In this document: in pieces, positions 8,507 to 17,269 of the stretch | Layout of the letters: each line of letters starts with the position of its first letter | Numbering within the stretch: the first letter of the stretch is position 1 | Assembly (NCBI RefSeq): GCF_038051995.1 | Contig: NZ_CP150290.1 | Coordinates: 3,524,001-3,588,000 of the forward strand | Origin: Paenibacillus sp. FSL H8-0537 | GTDB lineage: Bacteria > Bacillota > Bacilli > Paenibacillales > Paenibacillaceae | Reading direction: 5' to 3' | Length of the DNA stretch: 64,000 nt | Notes under the pieces: model-generated | What the model saw: only the letters and a program-made list of their open reading frames with translations | Database searches by the model: none | What the model was told of the DNA's origin: nothing | Made by a program: the position numbers and the translations under genes

Positions 8507-10314
8507 AGGTGAGGCTCGCCTCCTCTAACGCCCAATTTCCATGAGGCCGCGCTTTGATGAGCCTGCCACATCTGCTCATACAGCCCCTGCTCCCTGCGCA
8601 GCTGTTCATGTGTGCCTTGCTCGACAATGCCGCCCTGCTTAATGACGAGAATCTGCTCCGCTGAACGGATGGTGGAAAGGCGGTGGGCGATTATGATGAC
8701 GGTTTTACCTTTCACTAGCTGGGCGATGCCCTGCTGGATGTTGTATTCATTTTCAGCATCGGCATAGGCTGTTGCTTCATCGAGTACGAGTATCGGGGCG
8801 CGTTTAAGCAAGGCTCTGGCAATCGCAATGCGCTGAGCCTCACCGCCGGATAAATAGGTACCGCCTTGGCCAATTTTGGTGTCGTAGCCTTGGCCTAGCT
8901 TCTCGATAAATTCATGACAGCATGCCGTTTTTGCAGCTGCCAGCACTTCATCCCTGGTGGCTGACGTGTTGCCCATCCGAATGTTTTCCTCAATTGTGTC
9001 GTAAAAGAGGTGAACATCTTGAAAAACAAAGGACACCAGCTCCATCAGCTTGTCAGTCCCAATGTCGTGAATAGGAATACCGCCAATCGTAATGACGCCC
9101 TCCTGCACCTCCCAAAACCGCAGCAGCAAGCTCGCAATGGTTGATTTCCCTCCGCCTGACGGTCCGACTAGGGCAGTGAGCTCGCCAGCATGCGCTACAA
9201 AATTTACATTTTGCAGAACGGGCTTAAAATCTTTGCTTTCCTTCTGCTCATAAGCGAAGGTAACGTTTTTAAAAGCAATGTCATAATGCTCGGGCAACCG
9301 GGGCGAAGCTGGCTCCACAACAATCTTTTCCGCAAACACGGCCTCCATTCGCTTGTGTCCCTCGACAATTTCCCGCAGCCCGCTTCCTAAATGCATGAGC
9401 TTCAGCAGCGGTGCCGATAGGCTCGGTGTAACGATGAGGAACAAAATAAACGTAATAGCGAAGGATTGGCTGCCAGCTTGACCGCTGAACAGCAGTAGGC
9501 CGATCGGAACGACAAACGTAAACAGCGAAATAATGATGACAAAAAAGAGACTGTATGACGTTTTGCAAATGTCCGTAATTCTTAAAGAAACATCACGGTA
9601 TTTTATAACGGCTTGCTTGAACGTCAGAAACGAATCTGCGGTGATGCCGAACACTTTAACAGCCGGCATTCCCCGTACGTATTCGACTCCCGTTGCATTC
9701 ATCTCTTCAATGGCATACTGAAATTCGCGGTACGCCTCCTTGCCAGCTTTACTGCCGAACAATCTGGTTTGCAGCCACAAACCGGCGCCAATAGGCAGCA
9801 TTAATACCAGTGCCATTCGGTAATCAAGCCAAAACAAATAGCCGATTAACACAACGGGTATGACGAGAGCGCTGATAAGATCGGGCAGTTGATGGGCGAT
9901 AAACTTTTCAATCTTTTCAACACTCACCTCAATAATTTTCTTGAGCTCGCCCGTTGCCGTTTTCGTATGGTACCCCATGGGCACTTTCGCCACATGCTCT
10001 GCAAGCCGTACCCGAAGCTCGTAGAGAATGTTGAAAGCCGCAATATGGGAGCACATTCCCCCGATATACATCGCGGCCAGCATAGCAAGCAAGGAGACAA
10101 AGGCGACGATTCCCCAAGCGATGAGCAGCTCTTTGTTCATATTGGCTGGCTGCTGCGCATGAATGAGCAGCTCCTGCACGATTTTATATACCGCAATAAA
10201 CGGTACAATTTGCAGCAGGCTCGAAAGGGTCGAGAAAATACTGGCCGTTATTAACAGCCCTTTCCGCTCGCCAGCGATTTGCATCAAGCCGGACACTTCT
10301 GATTTCGTATTCAT
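8503..10314 (-). CDS. ABC half-transporter (TMD-NBD), YbtP/IrtA-like
   Basis: About 603 residues from the ATG at 10314, which has GGAG four bases upstream; an in-frame ATG at 10335 has no ribosome site and abuts the Fur-like box. The membrane domain covers about 25-320. The ATPase has Walker A GPSGGGKST, signature LSGGEAQRIAIARALL, and Walker B ILVLDEATAYAD. The AYAD variant is typical of the YbtP/IrtA side of these heterodimers. It is the first structural gene of the iron-uptake unit, with the partner gene overlapping its end by four bases. Confidence 0.88.
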   Translation of the reverse strand: MNTKSEVSGLMQIAGERKGLLITASIFSTLSSLLQIVPFIAVYKIVQELLIHAQQPANMNKELLIAWGIVAFVSLLAMLAAMYIGGMCSHIAAFNILYELRVRLAEHVAKVPMGYHTKTATGELKKIIEVSVEKIEKFIAHQLPDLISALVIPVVLIGYLFWLDYRMALVLMLPIGAGLWLQTRLFGSKAGKEAYREFQYAIEEMNATGVEYVRGMPAVKVFGITADSFLTFKQAVIKYRDVSLRITDICKTSYSLFFVIIISLFTFVVPIGLLLFSGQAGSQSFAITFILFLIVTPSLSAPLLKLMHLGSGLREIVEGHKRMEAVFAEKIVVEPASPRLPEHYDIAFKNVTFAYEQKESKDFKPVLQNVNFVAHAGELTALVGPSGGGKSTIASLLLRFWEVQEGVITIGGIPIHDIGTDKLMELVSFVFQDVHLFYDTIEENIRMGNTSATRDEVLAAAKTACCHEFIEKLGQGYDTKIGQGGTYLSGGEAQRIAIARALLKRAPILVLDEATAYADAENEYNIQQGIAQLVKGKTVIIIAHRLSTIRSAEQILVIKQGGIVEQGTHEQLRREQGLYEQMWQAHQSAASWKLGVRGGEPHL

Positions 10315-10335
10315 TTCACTCCGTCCCAACATCAT

Positions 10336-10356
10336 TGATATTAAAAATCATTCTCA
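10336..10356. promoter_or_regulatory. Fur-box-like operator
   Basis: On the minus strand, TGAGAATGATTTTTAATATCA matches the 21-base classical Fur consensus at 16 positions by eye. It lies in the 130-base gap between the AraC regulator and the first ABC gene, about 22 bases before the chosen ABC start. Iron repression of the transporter genes is inferred. Confidence 0.65.
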
Positions 10357-10446
10357 AACAAAGCGTGTGAGATATAAGCTAATATCGCATATGTCTGCTT
10401 TCACCGGATACCCAAATCGGGAGCAAGATGACCCAAAACCGGATTT

Positions 10447-11466
10447 TTAGCGGCGGAAGCCCTTTAGCGAGGAGGATTTGAAATATTCAGAGGGGTTGAT
10501 CCCGTATTTTCGCTTGAATTGTTCTGAAAAATGACTTGCTTTGCTGAAGCCAACGGCTGCTGCCGCTGCGGTTATGTTAAACTTCCCTTCTTCAAGCAAA
10601 CGATAGGCGTCGTCTAGTCTTCGATCAATAATATAAGCATGAACGGGCAGGCCAAATAGCAGCTTGAACCCTTTCTTGAGTTTAAACTCATTCAAGCAAA
10701 CGAGCTTGCTCAACGCTTCCAGGCTAGGGGGCGTTACCAATTGCGCATCCACAATTTGCTTGGCGCGGTGCAGGCTGTCGATATCGGTCCGGGATAATCC
10801 GGGCACGCGTGGCTCGGAGTGCTTTTGCAAAATCGCTTCATTGAAATATACGGCAAGCAGTTCGAGTACCTTCCCGCTTAAATAAAGCTGCTTAACACCA
10901 CCTTGATAATGGCAATGAAAAATATCCTGCGCAATCCGTTTCATCCCCAAACTCATGGAGGAATGATGAAACGGCTCACGCTTTTCAGTCAAAATGGATG
11001 AAATTTTATGCAGCGGCAGCTGCTGCAGAGCGCCAATCTCCGTTAGGCGATCCAATTTGAGAGTTAGACCGCGTATATGCTGATTGACGTTAAACTGGCA
11101 GCTGCTGTTCGTAGGAAGAAGGCCAAACGCCGAAACTTCCCCATGCTCCAAATGATATTCTTTTCTAAGCCCTTCTGCATTCCATTGGAGGCTTTGCCCT
11201 AGACAAAAGCTTAGTTTTAAGCTGTTATCCCGCTCCAGGCTTTGCAACGACGTCTCTCTATTAAAGAAGGCATCGCATAACACGAGCTCCATGGACGATT
11301 GAATCTGGCTAAGCTGCCAATAGCCGCGCCCTAGCTCTTCCGGCATATTTACCCTCTGTTCTAAGGAACTGGAGCGATACAGCTGATTTAAATGATCTGC
11401 TAAAACGCAGCTTTGATTAACCGTGTTAGCAATTTCATACCATCTTTCTCCTGATGCGGATTCCAT
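10447..11466 (-). CDS. AraC-family regulator, YbtA/PchR-like
   Basis: 339 residues. The N-terminal 230 residues form a sensing region without an obvious named fold. The C-terminal 100 are two helix-turn-helices: LEALSKLVCLNEFKLKKGFK and the AraC signature region AAAAVGFSKASHFSEQFKRK with YGINPSEYF. This matches the class of AraC proteins that bind a siderophore and activate siderophore uptake genes. It is immediately upstream of, and co-directional with, the ABC genes, with a Fur-like box in between. A local activator role is likely; the ligand is unknown. Confidence 0.88.
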   Translation of the reverse strand: MESASGERWYEIANTVNQSCVLADHLNQLYRSSSLEQRVNMPEELGRGYWQLSQIQSSMELVLCDAFFNRETSLQSLERDNSLKLSFCLGQSLQWNAEGLRKEYHLEHGEVSAFGLLPTNSSCQFNVNQHIRGLTLKLDRLTEIGALQQLPLHKISSILTEKREPFHHSSMSLGMKRIAQDIFHCHYQGGVKQLYLSGKVLELLAVYFNEAILQKHSEPRVPGLSRTDIDSLHRAKQIVDAQLVTPPSLEALSKLVCLNEFKLKKGFKLLFGLPVHAYIIDRRLDDAYRLLEEGKFNITAAAAAVGFSKASHFSEQFKRKYGINPSEYFKSSSLKGFRR

Positions 11467-11511
11467 TAAATGGGCTCCTCCCCCACATGTGCTGGCTAAA
11501 ATCCATCGTTG

Positions 11512-12627
11512 TTATTTCAATGATTGCTGAAGGAATGCCTCAAACTGCTCCAAAGTTTGAAAATGCCGGATAGCTACACCCTGTTCACGAAGATGGCTTT
11601 CGAGCAGCAAGTCCAAGCTTTCTACGGCGCTAAGAAGCAGAGCTAAATTTTGCGGATCAAGAGCCTGCACAAGATCAGGAAACCCCATGCTTAAATATAG
11701 CTGCTGATGATTTCTTTCTGAAGCCAGATTAGCCGACCAATAGCCTTTTTCGCCAAAATAGAGCAGTTGGGCAGTTAAATCCTGCACCCAAATGGACCAG
11801 AAAAATGCCGTTTCATAATCGTTCTGCTCACACGCTGTCCGCAGCTTGTCGAAGCTGCCCTTGATTTCCTCGTAAAAGCCTTTTAAACGGTCGGGATACG
11901 AGCAACCGGCGTCAAACGCAGCTTTCTCATCATTAATTAACTGATGAATATCATCAACAAGCTGCTCGCATGTTTGCCGCAGTTCTTCACATGAAGTAGA
12001 GCGCAAAATTGTATTTATTTGCTGTTTAAGTCCAGCTGGCTGTATCGAAAAGCTTAAAATTTGCTCGGTGCTTTTTCCCCACACCTTCTTCAAATAGGTG
12101 CGGTTAAGCAGGGTAAGGCTGCTCAAACAATGAGTCAGCACGCCGCTTGCTTCTTGGCGAAATGTAGCGAGTTCCCCTGCCTCGCGTCTCACCATTGCAT
12201 ACAAATGCATATAAGACTTGCGAAGCTCTTCCTCCGCCTTCTCCGTGAATGCCAGTCCATCCGTTTGCGGAGCAGCGGCAATACTAGCGCGCAGCTGCTC
12301 GAATTGGGCGAGATCTTCCTCTGAACGCGCATACAAGATTTTGCAATCTGCAATAATCGAGGTATTAGGCTCTTGATAGGCAGCCATCTTGGCTGCTCGC
12401 TCCCAGCTAATTGGCCAAAAATCAAAACTTATTTGATCGATTACAAACTGAATCATCGCCTTGTAGCCTTCTGGCGTAGTTGGAATGAAAAAAAAGTCCA
12501 AGTCAGAGCGCTTTGTAGCCGTTCCCTGTGCGTATGAGCCATAATAAGCAATAATCGCTACATCTTTTGCGAAATGAGATTTAATATGCTTGACCAATGT
12601 ATCAGCAACATCCATCACTTGTTTCAA
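11512..12627 (-). CDS. Nucleotidyltransferase-fold protein of unknown substrate
   Basis: 371 residues from a TTG at 12627 with AGGAGGG six bases upstream. Residues about 15-60 hold the Pol-beta-type motif: GSYAQGTATKRSDLDFFF, that is GSxxxG followed by SDLDF. This is the metal- and nucleotide-binding signature of aminoglycoside O-nucleotidyltransferase and MNT-like enzymes. The remaining ~300 residues look all-helical. Its gene follows the FMN reductase by 21 bases, so they are probably co-transcribed. Antibiotic modification is possible, but nothing here identifies a substrate. Confidence 0.75.
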   Translation of the reverse strand: MKQVMDVADTLVKHIKSHFAKDVAIIAYYGSYAQGTATKRSDLDFFFIPTTPEGYKAMIQFVIDQISFDFWPISWERAAKMAAYQEPNTSIIADCKILYARSEEDLAQFEQLRASIAAAPQTDGLAFTEKAEEELRKSYMHLYAMVRREAGELATFRQEASGVLTHCLSSLTLLNRTYLKKVWGKSTEQILSFSIQPAGLKQQINTILRSTSCEELRQTCEQLVDDIHQLINDEKAAFDAGCSYPDRLKGFYEEIKGSFDKLRTACEQNDYETAFFWSIWVQDLTAQLLYFGEKGYWSANLASERNHQQLYLSMGFPDLVQALDPQNLALLLSAVESLDLLLESHLREQGVAIRHFQTLEQFEAFLQQSLK

Positions 12628-12648
12628 GGCAATCCCTCCTCTGTACTC

Positions 12649-13209
12649 TTAATCCAATTCAGGAACATGATCGATCCAATGCACAAACTTTTGCAAATAA
12701 GCCTGCAAATATTCCTTCGTCTTCTCATCCGTTAGGCGATGCTGCTCCCCATCCACTTTCGTATGCACTTGTGATATAAGCAGCTTTTGAAAAGGAAGCA
12801 CCTGCGCCTGGACGGACTCCAGGATATGCCTAGTTTGAAGCTGGGCATGAACGGTTCCCATGCCGCCCGGCGTTGCGCCAATTAGGCCGAATGGCTTTCT
12901 GCGCAGTACAGAGCCGCGAGATGGTCTGGATGCCCAGTCAATCGCATTTTTAAGCACGCCGGGAATGCCTGAGTTGTACTCCGGCGATACAATAATGACG
13001 CCATCCACTGCTTGAATAGCCGCCTTAAATACCTGCACGGCCTCTGGTCCGTCTCCCGCTTCCAAATCTTCATTAAACAAAGGAAGCTCCTTTAGCTCAA
13101 TCCACTTGAATGCAAGAGTAGCATCCAGTTCGCTTAGCGTCTGTGCCACCATTCGATTATATGATTTTTCCCGTAGGCTCCCTACGATTAGTCCAATTGT
13201 TTTGGCCAT
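12649..13209 (-). CDS. NADPH-dependent FMN reductase (ChrR/YieF-type)
   Basis: 186 residues, normal family length. The flavodoxin-like fold shows the FMN phosphate loop GSLREKSYNRMVAQ near the N-terminus and the flavin-contact motif PEYNSGIPGVLKNAIDWASR near 80-100, followed by GLIGATPGGMGT. These enzymes reduce flavin, quinones, azo dyes or chromate using NAD(P)H. It is the first gene of a two-gene minus-strand unit, diverging from the germination operon across a 197-base gap. Confidence 0.9.
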   Translation of the reverse strand: MAKTIGLIVGSLREKSYNRMVAQTLSELDATLAFKWIELKELPLFNEDLEAGDGPEAVQVFKAAIQAVDGVIIVSPEYNSGIPGVLKNAIDWASRPSRGSVLRRKPFGLIGATPGGMGTVHAQLQTRHILESVQAQVLPFQKLLISQVHTKVDGEQHRLTDEKTKEYLQAYLQKFVHWIDHVPELD

Positions 13210-13406
13210 TTTAATTAGCCCCTTTCTCCGTAACGCTTGATTAAATCGTTATCTTACCTACCATGTTACTTGCTTTCCCAAAAAATGACTAGCTTTTCGA
13301 TTCAAATACGCTGTGCATTCATCGAATAATAAAACCAATTTTAGCCACAATAAATATGTGGTACGTACGAACATGACTAGCTTTAGCAAAAAGGAGCTGC
13401 AGCATC

Positions 13407-14852
13407 ATGCCCGAGAGCAAGGTAAACACGACGCGCGACCTTTATAATGAGCTAGTGTCCGAGCTTGGCAACAGCTCAGATTTATCAACGAGAAACTGCT
13501 TGATCGGCGAGGAACGTATTCCAGCCTCTGTCGTCTGGATAGACGGACTCGTAAGCAAGCAAAATTTAAATACCGATGTCATTTCACCGCTCATTTCAGG
13601 AACTCAGCAAATGAAGCTGCTGGATCAAAGTGAATCGCCTCATCAGCTGCTTTGCAGCTACATACTGACAGCCAATCATGTGAAAATGGTTTATACGTGC
13701 GAGGAATGCGTGCCTCTGCTCGTTTTCGGCTGGACGATTATTTTAGTAGATGACAGCGAAGGAGCCATTGCGGTCAATACGCAAGGCCTTGAAACCCGCA
13801 GCATTGATGAACCAGCTTCATCGAGTGTCATCCGCGGCCCGCGAGATGGCTTCGTCGAAGCTCTGGGCGTCAACATTTCGCTCATACGCAGGCGTATTCG
13901 CGACAAGGCTTTTCGTGTGGAAACGCTGACGGTTGGCAGCTTGTCGCATACCAAAATAGCGATGGTCTATATTCATGACCGGGCAGCGAAGGAAACGGTT
14001 GACGAAATACGCAAACGGCTTCAGAAAATCGATATCGATGCGGTATTGGAATCCCACTATATTGAGGAGATTATTAAAGACAGCCCTACCTCCTTTTTCC
14101 CTACGGTATACAGTACCGAGCGGCCTGATGATGTGGCTGGCATTATATTGGACGGGCGTGTGGCCATTGTGGTCGATGGCACTCCATTTGTGCTCGCCCT
14201 GCCTTGTACACTGTTTCATTTGCTCAAGACGACCGAGGATTTATATTTGGCTTACCCTGTAGCTACTTTCATTCGGTGGATTCGTTATGCCGGTTTTTTC
14301 ATTACGCTGCTGCTGCCCTCTACCTATGTCGGCATTTTGACTTACCACCCGGAGATGGTGCCTCCGCAGCTCCTGAGCAGCATTTTGTCTGCACGCGATG
14401 GCGTTCCTTTTCCCGTCTTAATGGAGGCGCTGATTATGGAAATCATTTTTGAGGGACTGCGCGAGGCGAGCATTCGGATGCCCCGTTCAATTGGATCTGC
14501 CATCAGTATCGTAGGAGCACTCGTTATTGGCGAATCCGCAGTACAAGCCGGTATTATCTCTTCCCCATCGGTCATGATTGTTGCGGGCACAGCGATTGCC
14601 TCGTTCACGATTCCTTCGATTTCTCTATCGGGGACGATACGGATGCTGCGGTTTTTCATGCTGATGCTCGCTTCGCTTCTAGGGCTTTACGGGATCATTA
14701 TTGGGCTGTTTATGCTGGGCGTTCAGCTTGCCTCCATTCAATCGGTAGGTTTGCCCTATTTATCGCCATTCGCTCCGTTTAAGAAAAAAGAAGCCGAGAA
14801 AGCCATATTTCGTGTTCCTTGGTTTACACTTCGCAAAAAACGTGAAAATTGA
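13407..14852 (+). CDS. Spore germinant receptor subunit A (GerA family)
   Basis: 481 residues. A soluble N-terminal part (about 1-270) is followed by membrane helices beginning around FIRWIRYAGFFITLLLPSTYVGI and ending near residue 460. Typical GerA landmarks are seen: IRGPRDGFVE near 140, LIRRRIRD, and FPVLMEALIMEIIFEGLREA. The A subunit sits in the spore inner membrane and helps form the germinant-responsive channel complex. AAAGGAG lies upstream of the ATG. It is the first gene of an A-C-B operon; a repeat copy begins four bases after its stop. Confidence 0.95.
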   Translation: MPESKVNTTRDLYNELVSELGNSSDLSTRNCLIGEERIPASVVWIDGLVSKQNLNTDVISPLISGTQQMKLLDQSESPHQLLCSYILTANHVKMVYTCEECVPLLVFGWTIILVDDSEGAIAVNTQGLETRSIDEPASSSVIRGPRDGFVEALGVNISLIRRRIRDKAFRVETLTVGSLSHTKIAMVYIHDRAAKETVDEIRKRLQKIDIDAVLESHYIEEIIKDSPTSFFPTVYSTERPDDVAGIILDGRVAIVVDGTPFVLALPCTLFHLLKTTEDLYLAYPVATFIRWIRYAGFFITLLLPSTYVGILTYHPEMVPPQLLSSILSARDGVPFPVLMEALIMEIIFEGLREASIRMPRSIGSAISIVGALVIGESAVQAGIISSPSVMIVAGTAIASFTIPSISLSGTIRMLRFFMLMLASLLGLYGIIIGLFMLGVQLASIQSVGLPYLSPFAPFKKKEAEKAIFRVPWFTLRKKREN

Positions 14853-14856
14853 AGTC

Positions 14857-14914
14857 CAAGGTGAAACGGCTGCCCTCCGTCCTTTGGCGGCGCGGCGCGT
14901 TTCAATCCGAGAAA
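14857..14914 (-). repeat. Composite palindromic repeat, copy 1 (partial)
   Basis: A GC-rich core of about 58 bases between the gerA-like and gerC-like genes. It reads CAAGGTGAAACGGC on the plus strand through GCGTTTCAATCCGAG, with outer arms GAAACG/CGTTTC and inner GGCG-rich arms. It matches copies 2 and 3 but lacks their shared AT-rich half. In its place is another hairpin, AAAGGAT/ATCCTTT, at about 14922-14947. Strand is set so that copies 2 and 3 are plus. Confidence 0.85.
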
Positions 14915-14975
14915 GAGAGAGAAAGGATGGAACGATCCTATCCTTTCCTATATTTTAAAAAAGGGGGACTACTAT

Positions 14976-16145
14976 GTGTTTCTCCACCTTAGTAAATATG
15001 CCTGTTTCCTTAGTATGCTGCTGCTTCTTAGCGGCTGCTGGAGCCAAATCAATTTTGATCAATTGACTGTTGTTTCAGCCATAGGATTGGATTTGAATAA
15101 ACAGGGACAGCTCCAGGTTACCGTCCAGCTCGTGAATCCGACACTCCCCGTTGCCGCTGGCGGAGGAGTACAGCAGCGCAGAGCGATTGCGACGTATACA
15201 GCAAACGGCATTACCGTTGAAGATGCACTTGAGACGATTCGCAAGCAGGCGAAGAAAAGCCTCTTTTTCTCCCAAACGAAGGTTCTTCTCATTGGAGAAC
15301 GTTTAGCCAAACAAGGCTTAAATGATAGTATGGATTTTTTCTGGCGGGAGCCTAACCAAAATTTTAACTGCTGGGTGATGGTTTCACGGCGTCCTGTCAA
15401 GGAAGTGCTGACTGACTCCAAAGAGCTGCAAGCTGTAGCAGCCGAGGAATGGAAAGCTTATTTTAAAAATAAAACCTACAAGCCGACAAGCGGCGGCATT
15501 CAGCTTTATCAATTTTTGCCTAGACTGGAGCAGTCAGGCTTTCAAGTAGCGGTGCCTGGATTGCTCCAGGTTGGCAAGTCAGGCTCTAAGGACCTGGTGA
15601 TGGAAATTACGGATCTTGCTGTTTTTCGAAATAATAAAATGGTCGGCTGGCTGAACAGCGAGGAAACACAGGTTGTAAGCTGGTTGACCAAGCTGTCTTC
15701 ACTTGGATTGTTCCAGATGACTACCAAAGATAAGAAATCAATCATGTTTGAGTTGAAGAACATCCACATTGCTATGAAGCCAGCATTTGAAAATGGACAG
15801 CTGCAAATGAACGTTCGTATGAAAACCAGAGCTTCCATTAAGACGTCTACGGAGGTGATGGATTTGACGGAAAAGAAAACGACGGATCTAATCAAAACAG
15901 AGCTGAGCAGCGCAATTGCAGCATCAATAGAAGGAACTCTACATAAGCTCTTTCACTCCTACAAAAGCGACGCTGTCGGATTTGGAGAAACGATCCATCG
16001 CAAAGATCCAAAAATCTGGGAAATGCTGAAAGAGGGCTGGAACGAGGAGCTTGCTAATATCAAGGTGCAGAGCAGTATTTCTATTGAGCTTGTAAAATCC
16101 GGCTTGCTAATTGACAGCAAAATAAAAAAGGATGATGTAAAGTGA
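14976..16145 (+). CDS. Spore germinant receptor lipoprotein (Ger(x)C family)
   Basis: 389 residues from a GTG at 14976 with AAGGGGG eight bases upstream; the overlapping ATG at 14974 opens a short unrelated frame. A signal peptide ends in the lipobox LLSGC with Cys21. It continues with the GerC hallmark VVSAIGLDLNKQGQLQVTVQ and a conserved C-terminal domain containing GFGETIHRKDPKIWE. The lipoprotein works with A and B in the spore membrane receptor. It overlaps the gerB-like start by four bases. Confidence 0.93.
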   Translation: MFLHLSKYACFLSMLLLLSGCWSQINFDQLTVVSAIGLDLNKQGQLQVTVQLVNPTLPVAAGGGVQQRRAIATYTANGITVEDALETIRKQAKKSLFFSQTKVLLIGERLAKQGLNDSMDFFWREPNQNFNCWVMVSRRPVKEVLTDSKELQAVAAEEWKAYFKNKTYKPTSGGIQLYQFLPRLEQSGFQVAVPGLLQVGKSGSKDLVMEITDLAVFRNNKMVGWLNSEETQVVSWLTKLSSLGLFQMTTKDKKSIMFELKNIHIAMKPAFENGQLQMNVRMKTRASIKTSTEVMDLTEKKTTDLIKTELSSAIAASIEGTLHKLFHSYKSDAVGFGETIHRKDPKIWEMLKEGWNEELANIKVQSSISIELVKSGLLIDSKIKKDDVK

Positions 16146-17236
16146 AAAAGAGTCTAATTTCATCGGGTGAATTCTTTTTCATTATTTTTGTATCGATTAC
16201 CTCGCTCACGTTTTTCTCGGTTCCGAGCCAGCTGATCGCTAAGGTTAAGCAGGACTTGTGGCTGTCGATGATTTTGGGCGCTTTAATCGATATTTATGTC
16301 GCTATCCTTCTTTATCGGCTGGGCAGAATGTACGCTGGACAATCGTTAATTCAATATACACGCTCCATATTGGGGAAAACCGGCAAGGCTGTCGGCCTCA
16401 TTTTCCTGCTGTTTTTTCTCGGAGTAATGGTTACAGCAATGTGGATTTATTGTGATTTCTTGTCTAGAACCCTTATGCCCGAAACCCCTCGGTTGGTCTT
16501 CTCCATCTCGATGACGATATGTGCCGGGCTTGCTGCCGTAAAGGGAATTGAGGCCATTGCAAGACTGAGCCAAATTATTGGCGTCATTATTTTGCTAACC
16601 TCCATTGTTTTATTTACCAGCTCCATTCCCTATATCCAGCTGCACTACCTGCTCCCTCCCTTCGAGCACGGTATATTTCCCGCCCTGCAAGGCGCTATCT
16701 ATCCCGGCAGCTGGTTTGGGATTTGCATCATGATGGGAATGCTGATGCCGCATATTAAGCAACAAAAGAGCATTTTAAAAATGAAGGTCTATGCCGTTGT
16801 ACTGGGCACTTCGATCATGACGATTTATTTATTGTACAGCATAGTGGTGATGGGTCCTATGATGGCAGCGCATTTTGAAAATCCAATCTATATCCTGTCG
16901 AGAATTACGCAGTTTCTTATTTTCGAGAGAATCGAGGTGCTGCTGCTGCTTATCTTTATTTCGGGATCGTTCATTACGATCTCAACCTTATATTACGCTA
17001 TTACGGAAGGAACCGCGCAGTGGCTCGGGATGAAGTCTCATAAACCATGGGTATATGTGTTCGGCGCCATACTTATATTGAGCCCTATGTTCCCATACAG
17101 CACCGAAGGCCATATAGTTGATCGGTATTTAAGCTATTGGTTTCCGCTCGTATCGCTCATTATTGAAGGCGGCTTAATGACCTTCCTATTTATCTGGGCT
17201 GTAATCAAAAATAGGGCGAGCCGCTCCTCTTCTTGA
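16142..17236 (+). CDS. Spore germinant receptor permease subunit B (GerB family)
   Basis: 364 residues with about ten hydrophobic segments, from a GTG start embedded in the end of the gerC-like gene (GTGA overlap). It is an APC-superfamily endospore germination permease. In this fold it carries the germinant-binding site (established for GerAB-type proteins). Landmarks include SSGEFFFIIF, ARLSQIIGVIILL and ILILSPMFPYS. A weak hairpin follows the stop at about 17217-17243. Confidence 0.93.
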   Translation: MKKSLISSGEFFFIIFVSITSLTFFSVPSQLIAKVKQDLWLSMILGALIDIYVAILLYRLGRMYAGQSLIQYTRSILGKTGKAVGLIFLLFFLGVMVTAMWIYCDFLSRTLMPETPRLVFSISMTICAGLAAVKGIEAIARLSQIIGVIILLTSIVLFTSSIPYIQLHYLLPPFEHGIFPALQGAIYPGSWFGICIMMGMLMPHIKQQKSILKMKVYAVVLGTSIMTIYLLYSIVVMGPMMAAHFENPIYILSRITQFLIFERIEVLLLLIFISGSFITISTLYYAITEGTAQWLGMKSHKPWVYVFGAILILSPMFPYSTEGHIVDRYLSYWFPLVSLIIEGGLMTFLFIWAVIKNRASRSSS

Positions 17237-17269
17237 GCGGTTCCCCCTTAAGTCAATCATGGTCCAACG

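Noticed and set aside
13210..13406. SigG promoter for the germination operon
   Set aside because: The gap was read for -35/-10 pairs of the SigG type; only poor partial matches were seen, so none is claimed.
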